A stretch of DNA of 64,000 nt, taken from the NCBI RefSeq assembly GCF_002575655.3, contig NC_053039.3:216275622-216339621 (forward strand), read 5' to 3'. A program made the position numbers and the translations under genes. The stretch is from Aegilops tauschii subsp. strangulata. Its lineage: Eukaryota > Streptophyta > Magnoliopsida > Poales > Poaceae. This document shows, in pieces, positions 10,779 to 23,748 of this stretch; position 1 is the first letter of the stretch; every line of letters starts with the position of its first letter. The notes beneath the pieces were generated by a model. It made no database searches, had not been told where the DNA came from, and was given only the letters and a program-made list of their open reading frames with translations.

Positions 10779-13700
10779 TTACACAGTAATGATTCTTACA
10801 CCCATGGAGTCTTGGTGCTGATCATGTTTTGCTCGTGGAAGAGGCTTAGTCAACGGGTCTGCAACATTCAGATCCGTATGTATCTTGCAAATTTCTATGT
10901 CTCCCACCTGGACTAAATCCCGGATGGAATTGAAGCGTCTTTTGATGTGCTTGGTTCTCTTGTGAAATCTGGATTCCTTTGCTAAGGCAATTGCACCAGT
11001 ATTGTCACAAAAGATTTTCATTGGACCCGATGCACTAAGTATGACAACTAGATCGGATATGAACTCCTTCATCCAGACTCCTTCATTTGCTGCTTCCGAA
11101 GCAGCTATGTACTCCGCTTCACACGTAGATCCCGCCACGACACTTTGCTTAGAACTGCACCAATTGACAGCTCCACCGTTCAATGTAAATACGTATCCGG
11201 TTTGCGATTTAGAACCGTCCGGATCAGTGTCAAAGCTTGCATCAACGTAACCATTTACGATGAGCTCTTTGTCACCTCCATAAACGAGAAACATATCCTT
11301 AGTCCTTTTCAGGTATTTCAGGATGTTCTTGACCGCTGTCCAGTGATCCACTCCTGGATTACTTTGGTACCTCCCTGCTAAACTTATAGCAAGGCACACA
11401 TCAGGTCTGGTACACAGCATTGCATACATGATAGATCCTATGGCTGAAGCATAGGGAACATCTTTCATCTTCTCTCTATCTTCTGCAGTGGTCGGGCATT
11501 GAGTCTTACTCAATCTCACACCTTGTAATACAGGCAAGAACCCTTTCTTTGCTTGATCCATTTTGAACTTCTTCAAAACTTTGTCAAGGTATGTGCTTTG
11601 TGAAAGTCCAATTAAGCGTCTTGATCTATCTCTATAGATCTTGATGCCCAATATATATGCAGCTTCACCGAGGTCTTTCATTGAAAAACTCTTATTCAAG
11701 TATCCCTTTATGCTATCCAGAAATTCTATATCATTTCCAATTAGCAATATGTCATCCACATATAATATCAGAAATGCTACTGAGCTCCCACTCACTTTCT
11801 TGTAAATACAGGCTTCTCCAAAAGTCTGTATAAAACCAAATGCTTTGATCACACTATCAAAGCGTTTATTCCAACTCCGAGAGGCTTGCACCAGTCCATA
11901 AATGGATCGCTGGAGCTTGCACACTTTGCTAGCTCCCTTTGGATCGACAAAACCTTCCGGTTGCATCATATACAACTCTTCTTCCAGAAATCCATTCAGG
12001 AATGCAGTTTTGACATCCATTTGCCAAATTTCATAATCATAAAATGCGGCAATTGCTAACATGATTCGGACAGACTTGAGCATCGTTACGGGTGAGAAGG
12101 TCTCATTGTAGTCAATCCCTTGAACTTGTCGAAAACCTTTCGCAACAAGTCGAGCTTTATAAACAGTAACATTACCGTCAGCGTCAGTCTTCTTCTTGAA
12201 GATCCATTTATTTTCAATGGCTTGCCGATCATCGGGCAAGTCAACCAAGGTCCATACTTTGTTCTCATACATGGATCCCATCTCGGATTTCATGGCTTCA
12301 AGCCATTTTGCGGAATCTGGGCTCATCATCGCTTCTTCATAGTTCGTAGGTTCGTCATGGTCTAGTAACATAACCTCCAGAACAGGATTACCGTACCACT
12401 CTGGTGCGGATCTTAATCTGGTTGACCTACGAGGTTCAGTAATAACTTGATCTGAAGTTTCATAATCATTATCATTAACTTCCCCACTAATTGGCGTAGG
12501 TGTCGCAGAAACTGGTTTATGTGATGATCTACTTTCCAATAAGGGAGCAGGTACAGTTACCTCATCAAGTTCTACTTTCCTCCCACTCACTTCTTTCGAG
12601 AGAAACTCCTTCTCCAGAAAAATTCTGAATTTAGCAACAAAAGTTTTGCCTTCGGATCTGTGATAGAAGGTGTACCCAACAGTGTCCTTTGGGTATCCTA
12701 TGAAGATACATTTCTCCGATTTGGGTTCGAGCTTATCAGGTTGAAGTTTTTTCACATAAGCATCGCAGCCCCAAACTTTAAGAAACGACAACTTTGGTTT
12801 CTTACCAAACCACAGTTCATAAGGCGTCGTTTCAACGGATTTCGATGGTGCCCTATTTAGAGTGAATGCAGCCGTCTCTAAAGCATAACCCCAAAACGAT
12901 AGCGGTAAATCGGTAAGAGACATCATAGATCACACCATATCTAGTAAAGTATGATTACGACGTTCGGACACACCATTACGCTGTGGTGTTCCGGGTGGCA
13001 TGAGTTGCGAAACTATTCCGCATTGTTTCAAATGAAGACAAAACTCATAACTCAAATATTCTCCTCCACGATCAGATCGTAGAAAATTTATTTTCTTGTT
13101 ACGATGATTTTCAACTTCACTATGAAATTCTTTGAACTTTTCAAATGTTTCAGACTTATGTTTCATTAAGTAGATATACCCATATCTGCTCAAATCATCT
13201 GTGAAGTTAAGAAAATAACGATATCCGCCACGAGCCTCAATATTCATCGGACCACATACATCTGTATGTATGATTTCCAACAAATCTGTTGCTCTCTCCA
13301 TAGTTCCGGAGAACGGTGTTTTAGTCATCTTTCCCATGAGGCACGGTTCGCAAGTACCAAGTGATTCATAATCAAGTGGTTCCAAAAGTCCATCAGTATA
13401 GAGTTTCTTCATGCGCTTTACACCGATATGACCTAAACGGCAGTGCCACAAATAAGTTGCACTATCATTATCAACTCTGCATCTTTTGGCTTCAATATTA
13501 TGAATATGTGTATCACTACTATCGAGATTCAACAAAAATAGACCACTCTTCAAGGGTGTGTGACCATAAAAGATATTACTCATATAAATAGAACAACCAT
13601 TATTCTCTGATTTAAATGAATAACCGTCTTGCATCAAACAAGATCCAGATATAATGTTCATGCTTAACGCTGGCACCAAATAACAATTATTTAGGTCTAA

Positions 13701-14765
13701 AACTAATCCCGAAGGTAGATGTAGAGGTAGCGTGCCGACCGCGATCACATCGACTTTGGAACCATTTCCCACGTGCATCGTCACCTCGTCCTTAGCCAAT
13801 CTTCGCTTAATCCGTAGCCCCTGTTTCGAGTTGCAAATATTAGCAACAGAACCAGTATCAAATACCCAGGTGCTACTGCGAGCATTAGTAAGGTACACAT
13901 CAATAACATGTATATCACATATACCTTTGTTCACCTTGCCATCCTTCTTATCCGCCAAATACTTGGGGCAGTTCCACTTCCAGTGACCAGTCTGCTTGCA
14001 GTAGAAGCACTCAGTCTCAGGCTTAGGTCCAGATTTGGGTTTCTTCTCCTGAACAGCAACTTGCTTGTTGTTCTTCTTGAAGTTCCCCTTCTTCTTCCCT
14101 TTGCCCTTTTTCTTGAAACTAGTGGTCTTATTGACCATCAACACTTGACGCTCCTTTTTGATTTCTACGTCCGCTGCCTTTAGCATTGCGAAGAGCTCGG
14201 GAATTGTCTTATTCATCCCTTGCATGTTATAGTTCATCACAAAGCTCTTGTAGCTTGGTGGCAGTGATTGAAGAATTCTGTCAATGACGCTATCATCCGG
14301 AAGATTAACTCCCAGTTGAATCAAGTGATTGTTATACCCAGACATTTTGAGTATATGCTCACTGATAGAACTATTCTCTTCCATCTTGCAGCTGTAGAAC
14401 TTATTGGAGACTTCATATCTCTCAATCCGGGCATTTGCTTGAAATATTAACTTCAACTCCTGGAACATCTCATATGCTCCATGACGTTCAAAACGTCGTT
14501 GAAGACCCGGTTCTAAGCCGTAAAGCATGGCACACTGAACTATCGAGTAGTCATCAGCTTTGCTCTGCCAGACGTTCATAACTTCTGGTGTTGCTCTTGC
14601 AGCAGGCCTAGCACCCAGCGGTGCTTCCAGGACATAATTCTTCTGTGCAGCAATGAGGATAATCCTCAAGTTACGGACCCAGTCCGTGTAATTGCTACCA
14701 TCATCTTTCAACTTTGCTTTCTCAAGGAACGCATTAAAATTCAACGGAACAACAGCACGGGCCAT
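10779..14765 (-). pseudogene. Copia gag-pol polyprotein, one in-frame stop
   Basis: A single reading frame from ATG at 14765 to a stop at 10779, about 1328 codons, is interrupted once by TGA at 12932-12930. The first part (611 aa) holds gag, a CCHC knuckle (CFYCKQTGHWKWNC, about residue 253), protease (DTGS, about 302), the integrase HHCC zinc domain (HCRLGH..., about 439) and integrase acidic residues in TDVCGP and SDRGGEY. The second part (715 aa) holds the integrase end, RT (LYVDDILL, about residue 388 of this part) and RNase H (YVDASFDTD, AEYIAASEA). No frameshift was seen. In the family the polyprotein is processed by its own protease and makes and integrates cDNA. The stop falls inside integrase, so RT cannot be made without readthrough. 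Confidence 0.93.
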
Positions 14766-15993
14766 CTATCTACAATTAACATAGACAAGCAAGATAATAT
14801 CAGGTACTAAGTTCATGATAAATTCAAGTTCAATTAATCATATTACTTAAGAACTCCCACTTAGATAGACATCCCTCTAGTCCTCTAAGTGATCACGTGA
14901 TCCATATCAACTAAACCATGTCCGATCATCACGTGAGATGGAGTAGTTTCAACGGTGAACATCACTATGTTGATCATATCTACTATATGATTCACGCTCG
15001 ACCTTTCGGTCTCCGTGTTCCGAGGCCATATCTGTTATATGCTAGGCTCGTCAAGTTTAACCTGAGTATTCCACGTGTGCAACTGTTTTGCACCCGTTGT
15101 ATTTGAACGTAGAGCCTATCACACCCGATCATCACGTGGTGTCTCAGCACGAAGAACTTTCGCAACGGTGCATACTCAGGGAGAACACTTATACTTTGAT
15201 AATTTAGTGAGGGATCATCTTATAATGCTACCGTCAATCAAAGCAAGATAAGATGCATAAAAGATAAACATCACATGCAATCAATATAAGTGATATGATA
15301 TGGCCATCATCATCTTGTGCTTGTGATCTCCATCTCCGAAGCATCGTCATGATCACCATCGTCACCGGCGCGACACCTTGATCTCCATCGTAGCATCATT
15401 GTCCTCTTGCCAATCTTATGCTTCTACGACTATCGCTACCGCTTAGTGATAAAGTAAAGCATTACAGGGCGATTGCATTGCATACAATAAAGCGACAACC
15501 ATATAGCTCCTGCCAGTTGCCGATAACTCGGTTACAAAACATGATCATCTCATACAATAAAATTCAGCATCATGTCTTGACCATATCACATCACAACATG
15601 CCCCTGCAAAAACAAGTTAGACGTCCTCTACTTTGTTGTTGCAAGTTTTACGTGGCTGCTACGGGCTTAGCAAGAACCGTTCTTACCTACGCATCAAAAC
15701 CACAATGATAGTTTGTCAAGTTGGTGCTGTTTTAACCTTCGCAAGGACCGGGCGTAGCCACACTCGGTTCAACTAAAGTGAGAGAGACGGACACCCGCCG
15801 GTCACCTTTAAGCAACGAGTGCTCGTAACGGTGAAACCAGTCTCGCGTAAGCGTACGCGTAATGTCGGTCCGGGCCGCTTCATCTCACAATACCGCTGAA
15901 CCAAAGTATGACATGCTGGTAAGCAGTATGACTTATATCGCCCACAACTCACTTGTGTTCTACTCGTGCATATTACATCAACGCATAAAACCA
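14766..15993 (-). other. Untranslated leader of Copia 1
   Basis: 1.2 kb between the primer site and the gag ATG. I see no open frame of note in the sense direction and no RNA gene. A long leader of this kind is usual in Angela-type elements and would be expected to hold packaging signals; none is identified. Confidence 0.6.
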
Positions 15994-16007
15994 GGCTCGG
16001 ATACCAC
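15994..16007 (-). other. Primer-binding site of Copia 1
   Basis: Minus strand GTGGTATCCGAGCC abuts the 5' LTR end. It resembles the initiator tRNA-Met complement TGGTATCAGAGC with a mismatch in the middle. Confidence 0.75.
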
Positions 16008-17603
16008 TGTTGGGGAACGTAGTAATTTCAAAAAAATTCCTACGCACACGCAAGATCATGGTGATGCATAGCAACGAGAGGGGAGAGTGTTGTCCACGTA
16101 CCCTCGTAGACCGATAGCGGAAGCGTTAACACAACGCGGTTGATGTAGTCGTACGTCTTCACGATCCGACCGATCAAGTACCGAACGCACGGCACCTCCG
16201 AGTTCAGCACACGTTCAGCTCGATGACGTCCCTCGAACTCCGATCTAGCCGAGTGTTGAGGGAGAGTTTCGTCAGCACGACGGCGTGGTGACGATGATGA
16301 TGTTCTACCGACGCAGGGCTTCGCCTAAGCACCGCTACGATATTATCGAGGTGTAATATGGTGGAGGGGGGCACCGCACACGGCTAAGAGATCAACGATC
16401 AATTGTTGTGTCCATTGGGTGCCCCCCTGCCCCCGTATATAAAGGAGCGAGGGGGAGGCCGGCCGGCCCTTGTTGGCGCGCCAGGAGGAGGAGTCCTCCT
16501 CCTGGCACCCCCTCTCTCTCTCCACTAAGGCCCATAAGGCCCATTACTTCTCCCGGGGGGGTTCCGGTAACCCTCCGGCACTCCGGTTTTCTCCGAAATC
16601 ACCCGGAACACTCCCGGTGTCCGAATATAGTCGTCCAATATATCAATCTTTATGTCTCGACCATTTTGATACTCCTCATCATGTCCGTGATCACATCCGG
16701 GACTCTGAACAACCTTCGGTACATCAAAACACATAAACTCATAATATAACTGTCATCGTAACGTTAAGCGTGCGGACCCTACGGGTTCGAGAACTATGTA
16801 GACATGACCGAGACACCTCTCCGGTCAGTAACCAATAGCGGAACCTGGATGCTCATATTGTCTCCCACATATTCTACGAAGATCTTTATCGGTCAGACCG
16901 CATAACAACATAAGTTGTTCCCTTTGTCATCGGTATGTTACTTGCCCGAGATTCGATCGTCGGTATCTCAATACCTAGTTCAATCTCGTTACCGGCAAGT
17001 CTCTTTACTCGTTCCGTAATACATCATCCCGCAACTAACTCATTAGTTACAATGCTTGCAAGGCTTATAGTGATGTGCATTACTGAGTGGGCCCAGAGAT
17101 ACCTCTCCGACAATCGCAGTGACAAATCCTAATCTCGAAATACGCCAACCCAACAAGTACCTTTGGAAGCACCTGTAGAGCACCTTTATAATCACCCAGT
17201 TACATTGTGACGTTTGGTAGCACACAAAGTGTTCCTCCGGTAAACGGGAGTTGCATAATCTCATAGTCATAGGAACATGTATAAGTCATGAAGAAAGCAA
17301 CAGCAACATACTAAACGACCGAGTGCTAAGCTAACGGAATGGGTCAAGTCAATCACATCATTCTCCTAATGATGTGATCCCGTTAATCAAATGACAACTC
17401 ATGTCTATGGCTAGGAAACATAACCATCTTTGATCAACGAGCTAGTCAAGTAGAGGCATACTAGTGACACTCTGTTTGTCTATGTATTCACACAAGTATT
17501 ATGTTTCCAGTTAATACAATTCTAGCATGAATAATAAACATTTATCATGATATAAGGAAATAAATAATAACTTTATTATTGCCTCTAGGGCATATTTCCT
17601 TCA
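16008..17603 (-). repeat. 5' LTR of Copia 1 (1596 bp, carries a 139-bp deletion)
   Basis: Matches 9012-10745 closely except for loss of the bases equivalent to 9507-9645, with a CCT microhomology at the junction. The TATA-like element is kept at 16435-16444 on the minus strand. The deletion is on the upstream side of it, so it removes promoter-proximal sequence from the LTR that would drive transcription. Confidence 0.93.
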
Positions 17604-19159
17604 CAGGGCGCGGGCGAGTAAAGGAGGTTGGGGCAGCGGCCGGATGGGCACGAGCCCGTGCGGGCGGTCGCTGAGGTAGCAGGCGGCGCGAGGAGCAGTT
17701 GGCCGCGGCCGCGGCATCGGGCGGCCAAGGAGCAGGGCGCACGAGGCCAACGCACGCACGGCAGGCGCGGGGCACGCGCGTGGGAGGCTGTGCGCGTCGA
17801 AGGGGACGGCAAGGGGGCAGCGAGCAGTGAAAGCAGCAGTAGCGCGCGAGCAGCAGCAAGCAGCGCGGGCGAGCAGCGCGACCGACGGCGGGGAAGACGT
17901 AGCGGGTAGGCAGCGGGAGGAAGAGCCAGTAGCGAGCGGGGCGTCGCGGCAGCGCGTCCAGGCAGCAGCAAAGGCCGCGTCGCGGTCACAGTCGCGGGCG
18001 AGCGCACACGAGACAGAGCCAGGGCGCGGTGAGTATCGGCCTACATGGGCTACGGGAACGGGAGGAATGGGGGAGAGGGGGGATTCAAAGGGGGGCTCAC
18101 TTTGAGGCACACGGTGGCCGGCGGAAGCTTAGTAGCGCAGAAGCACGACGCATTCGTCAGCGATCCACGGTGGTGCAGCGGTGACGACCGACGGAGAAGG
18201 CGAAGGTGACGACGACGATGGCCCGCTCCGTCTCGATCCTCTGGTCGTAGACGAAGCAGCGGCACCTAGCGGAGCTGACGAACCAGATCCTAGGTGGCGG
18301 GAAGGTCAGAGAGCGCATGGGCGTCGGTGGTCATGGCGACGATGGCGTCGGGCACCCTCGGGCAGAAGGCGGCGATGGCGAACGGGGCCGAGGGGGCGGA
18401 TCTGAGGAGGGGGGAGAGTAGCTAGGGTTCGCCGGGGGGGAGGGGCGCCAGCTTAAGTAGGGGGTGGCGCCGTGGATGGCCGGCAGGTGGCCAGTGGCCA
18501 TCGCCGATGGCCTCCACGCCCACCCCTGTGAACGGGAAGGTGGGAGGAGGCGCTGGTGGGTCGGCCTAGTTGGCTAGGTGGGCCAAGTGGCCAAGGGGGA
18601 GGGGGGTTCCTTTTATTTTACTTTTGTTTGTGTTTTCTTCTTTTCGTTCATTTTTCTTTACTGTTTTATTTTACTATTAGCATATTTTAGTTTTATAAAA
18701 TATGAAACCAACATCTAAATTAATGTTTTAGTTTAGCCCTTAGCCACGAAAAGTTCTACTCCCAAATAAAAAAATAGTTTGCTAATTTGTAATTTAGGAA
18801 AGGCATTTAATTAATTATGATTATCACTGTTTTAATTATTTTAAGGCACTTAAACCTTATATAAAAATATGGTTTCTTCACCAATAATATTTTTGAATTA
18901 TTTTCCACAGTTCGCACATTTTAGTTTTGACATTTGAAAACTTCCAATTTTGACTTAAGTTTTAAATTTGAATTTCAACCGTTTTGAATCTAACGAGATT
19001 AGCAACAGTATCAATGGTGACGTGGCTCATTAGTAGAGGATTACTGTAGCTTAATTATCCAGGCGTTACACAGCGGCAAAGACCTCTACTACCACGGGAT
19101 CGTGTTCATCCAACCCCCACCGGGAACTATTCATCCAACCCCCACTGGGAACTGTTCAT

Positions 19160-19330
19160 CAAGAGGTAGCTTCGATCGGCTTCAGTTAGCAGTAGTAGCG
19201 AAGGAATCACTCGGGTTCAGTTAACAGCAAGGGATCGATCGGGGTTCAGTAACGTAGCGAGTGCAATCGCTCGGGTTCAGTTAGATCCCAATGCATCGCT
19301 CGTGTTCAGTTAGAGCGCAATGCCTCGCAC
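19160..19330. repeat. Subterminal repeats of CACTA 1
   Basis: Five imperfect copies of a unit around GGTTCAGTTA, most preceded by TCGCTCG-like or GATCG-like sequence, spaced about 30-45 bp. CACTA transposases in other plants bind short repeats like these near the ends; that role is inferred here. Confidence 0.6.
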
Positions 19331-19344
19331 ACAGGCGTTTATGT

Positions 19345-20931
19345 TGCTACCTCTTGAGCACTGCGTTGGTTTTCCCTTGAAGAGGAAAGGTGATGCAGTA
19401 AAGTAGCGTAAGTATTTCCCTCAGTTTTTGGAACCAAGGTATCAATCCAGTAGGAGACCACGCTCGAGTCCCACGCACCTACACAAACAAATAAGAACCT
19501 CGCAACCAACGCGATAAAGGGGTTGTCAATCCCTTCACGGTTACTTACGAGAGTGAGATCTGATAGATATGATAAGATAATATTTTTAGTATTTTTATGA
19601 CAAAGAGTAAAAGTAAAGAAATCAAAATAAACGGCACTAGAAATAACTTGTTGACGGGAGATTAATATGATGGAAAATAGACCCGGGGACCATAGGTTTC
19701 ACTAGTGGCTTCTCTCAAGATAGCATAAGTATTACAGTGGGTGAACAAATTACTGTCGAGCAATTGATAGAATTGAGCATAGTTATGAGAATATCTAGGT
19801 ATGATCATGTATATAGGCATCACGTCCGCGACAAGTAGACCGAAACGATTATGCATCTACTACTATTACTCCACACATCGACCGCTATCCAGCATGCATC
19901 TAGAGTATTAAGTCCAAAAGAACAGAGTAATGTTTAAGCAAGATGACATGATGTAGAGGGATAAACTCATGCAATATGATATAAACCCCATCTTTTTATC
20001 CTCGATGGCAACAATACAATACGTGCCTTGCTGCCCCTACTGTCACTGGGAAAGGACACCGCAAGATTGAACCCAAAGCTAAGCACTTCTCCCATTGCAA
20101 GAAAGATCAATCTAGTAGGCCAAACCAAACTGATAACTCGAAGAGACTTGCAAAGATAACCAATCATACATAAAACAATTTAGAGAAGATTCAAATATTG
20201 TTCATAGATAATCTTGATCATAAACCCACAATTCATCGGTCTCGACAAACACACCGCAAAAGAAGATTACATCGAATAGATCTCCAAGAAAATTGAGGAG
20301 AACTTTGTATTGAGATCCAAAGAGAGAGAAGAAGCCATCTAGCTAATAACTATGGACCCAAAGGTCTGAGGTAAACTACTCACACATCATCGGAGAGGCT
20401 ATGGTGTTGATGTAGAAGCCCTCCGTGATCAATGCCCCCTCCGGCAGGACGCCGAAAAAGGCCCCAAGATGGGATCTCACGGGTACAGAAGGTTGCGGCG
20501 GTGGAATTAGGTTTTCATGGATGCCCCTGATGGTTTGGGGGTACGTAGGTATATATAGGAGGAAGAAGTAGGTCGGTGGAGCCATGAGGGGCCCACGAGG
20601 GTGGAGGGCGCGCCTGGGGGGGGGGTAGGCACGCCCCCCTACCTCGTGGCCTCCTCGGTGATTTCTCGACGTCCACTCCAAGTCCTCTGGATCACGTATG
20701 TTCCAAAAATCACGTACCCGAAGGTTTCATTCCGTTTGGACTCCGTTTGATATTCTTTTTCTGCGAAACACTGAAATAGGCAAAAAAACAGCAATTTGGG
20801 TTGGGCCTCCGGTTAATAGGTTAGTCCCAAAAATAATATAAAAGTGTATGAATAAGCCCATGAAACATCCAAAACTGAATATATAATAGCATGGAACAAT
20901 CAAAAATTATAGATACGTTGGAGACATATCA
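19345..20931 (-). repeat. 3' LTR of the non-autonomous Athila-lineage element
   Basis: Plus strand TGCTACCTCTTGAG...GGAGACATATCA. The minus-strand TATA-like TATATATA is near 20550-20558. Short open frames on both strands repeat in every LTR copy and are not genes. Confidence 0.9.
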
Positions 20932-23748
20932 AGCATCCCCAAGCATAATTCCTGCTCGTCCTCGAGTAGGTAAATGATAAAAACAGAATTTTTGATGTGG
21001 AATGCTACTTAGCATAATTTTCGATGTAATTCTCTTATTTGTGGTATGAGTATTCAGATCCGAAAGATTCAAGATAAAAGTTTAATATTGACATAAAAAT
21101 AATAATACTTCAAGCATACTAACTAAGCAATCATGTCTTCTCAAAATAACATGGCCAAAGAAAGTTATCCCTACAAAATCATATAGTCTGGCTATGCTCT
21201 ATCTTCATCACACAAAGTATTTAATCATGCACAACCTCGATGACAAGCTAGGCAATTGTTTCATACTTTTGATGTTCTCAAACTTTTTCAATCTTCACGC
21301 AATACATGAGCGTGAGCCATGGACATAGCACTATATGTGGAATAGAATGGTGGTTGTGGAGAAGACAAAAAAGGAGAAGATAGTCTCACATCAACTAGGC
21401 GTATCAATGGGCTATGGAGATGCCCATCAATAGATATCAATGTGAGTGAGTAGGGATTTCCATGCAACGGATGCACTAGAGCTATAAGTGTATGAAAGCT
21501 CAACAAAAGAAACTAAGTGGGTGTGCATCCAACTCGCTTGCTCACGAAGACCTAGGGAATTTTGAGGAAGCCCATCATTGGAATATACAAGTCAAGTTCT
21601 ATAATGTAAAATTCCCACTAGTATATGAAAGTAACAACATAGGAGACTCTCTATCATGAAGATCATGGCGCTACTTTTTGAAGCACAAGTGTGGTAAAAG
21701 GATAGTAACATTGTCCCTTCTCACTTTTTCTCTCATTTTTTATTTGGGCCTTTTCTCTTTTTTATGGCCTCTTTTTTTTCTTTTTCGTCCGGAGTCTCAT
21801 CCCAACTTGTGGGGGAATCATAGTCTCCATCATCCTTTCCTCACTTGGGACAATGCTCTAATAATGATGATCATCACACTTTTATTTACTTACAACTCAA
21901 GAATTACAACTCAATACTTAGAACAACAATATGACTCTATGTGAATGCCTCCGGCGGAGTACCAGGATATGCAATGAATCAAGAAAGACATGTATAAAAC
22001 ATTATGAATAGTGGCTTTGCCACAAATACGATGTCAACTACATGATCATGCAAAGCAATATGACAATGATGAAGCGTGTCATAGCAAACAGAACGGTGGT
22101 AAGTTGCATGGCAATATATCTCGGAATGGCTATGGAAATGCCATAATAGGTAGGTATGGTGGCTGTTTTGAGGAAGGTATATGGTGGGTGTATGATACCG
22201 GTGAAAAGTGCGCGGTATTAGAGAGGCTAGCAATGGTGGAAGGGTGACAGTGCGTATAATCCATGGACTCAACATTAGTCATAAAGAACTCATATACTTG
22301 TTGCAAAAATCTATTAGTTATTGAAACAAAGTATTACGCGCATGCTCCTAGGGGGATAGATTGGTAGGAAAAGACCATCGCTCGTCCCCGACCGCCACTC
22401 ATAAGGAAGACAATCAATAAATAAATCATGCTCCGACTTCATCACATAACGGTTCACCATACGTGCATGCTACGGGAATCACAAACTTTAACACAAGTAT
22501 TTATCAAATTCATAATTACTCAACTAGCATGACTCTAATATCACCATCTTCATATCTCAAAACAGTTATCAAGCATCAAACTTTTCTTAGTATTCAACGC
22601 ACTTATAAGAAGGTTTTTACTAATCTTGGATGCCTATCATATTAGGACTACCTTCTCAATTTAAGCAAATTACCATGCTGTTTGTAGGACTCTCAAAATA
22701 ATATAAGTGAAGCATGAGAGAACAATAGTTTCTATAAAACAAAACCACCGCCGTGCTCTAAAAGATATAAGTGAAGCACTAGAGCAAAAACTATATAGCT
22801 CAAAAGATATAAGTGAAGCAGATAGAGTATTCTAATAATTTCCAAATCATGTGTGTCTCTCCCAAAAGGGTGTGTACAGCAAGGATGATTGTGGCAAACT
22901 AACAAACAAGACTCAAATCATACAAGACGCTCCAAGCAAAACACATATCATGTGGTGAATAAAAATATAGCTCCAAGTAAAGTTACCGATGGATGAGGAC
23001 GAAAGAGGGGATGCATTCCGGGGCATCCCCAAGCTTTGGCTTTTTGGTGTCCTTAGATTATCTTGGGGTCCCATGGGCATCCCCAAGCTTAGGCTCTTGC
23101 CACTCCTTGTTCCATACTCCATCAAATCTTTACCCAAAACTTGAAAACTTCACAACACAAAACTTAACAGAAAATCTCGTGAGCTCCGTTAGCGAAAGAA
23201 AACAAAACACCACTTCAAGGTACTGTAATTAACTCATTCTTTATTTATATTGGTGTTAAACTTACTGTATTCCAACTTCTCTATGGTTTATAAACTATTT
23301 TACTAGCCATAGATTCATCAAAATAAGCAAACAACACACGAAAAACAGAATCTGTCAAAAAGAGAACAGTCTGTAGTAATCTGTAACTAACGCAACCTTC
23401 TGGAACTCTAAAACTTCTGCCAAAATAGGACGACCTAAATAACTTGTTTATTGATCTTCTGCAATTGGAATCAATATTATATCACGTTCTGGTAATTTTT
23501 AACAATTGTTTTCGTGAACAGAAAGTTTCTGGAATTTTCAGCAAGATCAAATAACTATCATCCAAGGAGTTCCTATAGGTTTAACTTGGCACAAACACTA
23601 ATTAAAACACAAAAACAAATCTAACCAGAGGATATACCAAATATTTATTCCTAAACATAAGAAAAAAGCAAAAAAACTAAAAATAAAATTGGGTTGCCTC
23701 CCAACAAGCGCTATCGTTTTTTAATGATGCTCACATCAAAGACAAGAA
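20932..23748 (-). other. Non-coding 3' interior of the non-autonomous element
   Basis: No supported coding sequence. It is homologous in reverse to 47475-49822 of element D. It holds the 3' purine tract (20933-20948) and two internal look-alikes (23023-23039, 23077-23093). A conserved block at about 23690-23715 (minus strand AGCGCTTGTTGGGAGGCAAC) also follows the protease of element D at 27812-27831. The plus-strand frame near 21678-21944 and its neighbours are chance. Confidence 0.7.

Larger units (their letters stand above)
9012..17603 (-). mobile_element. Angela-like Ty1/Copia retrotransposon, nearly complete
   Basis: 8592 bp with both LTRs, primer site, polypurine tract and a gag-pol polyprotein reading frame broken by one stop. 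It is flanked by the 5-bp duplication CAGGG (9007-9011 and 17604-17608). Domain order gag, protease, integrase, RT, RNase H is diagnostic of Copia. The LTRs differ at roughly 25 of 1590 aligned bases by hand count, plus one 139-bp deletion, so the insertion is young. It sits inside the chromovirus 5' LTR. Confidence 0.95.
1..19070 (-). mobile_element. Ty3/Gypsy chromovirus (Tekay/Del-like), long LTRs, internally deleted
   Basis: On the minus strand the order is LTR, Met-tRNA-type primer site, leader, gag, zinc knuckle, aspartic protease, a chromodomain remnant, polypurine tract, LTR. Reverse transcriptase, RNase H and the integrase core are absent: the protease (to 3265) is followed almost directly by the pol C-terminus (from 3249). 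LTR ends are TGTAACGCCC and GGGCGTCACA in element orientation. The left LTR runs out of the window, so the target duplication cannot be tested; the right flank after 19070 begins CAGCG. The right LTR is split by a Copia. Lineage is inferred from the chromodomain tail (EATWELKDHLRDEYP) and gag style. It could not transpose without help. Confidence 0.9.
6087..19070 (-). repeat. 5' LTR of the chromovirus, split by a Copia insertion
   Basis: Starts TGTGACGCCC at 6087 and ends GGCGTTACA at 19070 on the plus strand, matching the left LTR end to end. Removing the Copia 9012-17603 and one CAGGG copy leaves about 4.39 kb. The left LTR shows the empty site as one continuous GCGCAGGGCGCGG near 1546. The 6087-7468 part is the only visible copy of the LTR's 3' end in element orientation; the plus-strand open frames there are short and unconvincing. 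Confidence 0.92.

Noticed and set aside
22011..23232. Short plus-strand frames in the interior of the non-autonomous element
   Set aside because: Opposite to element orientation, short, not shared in frame with element D.
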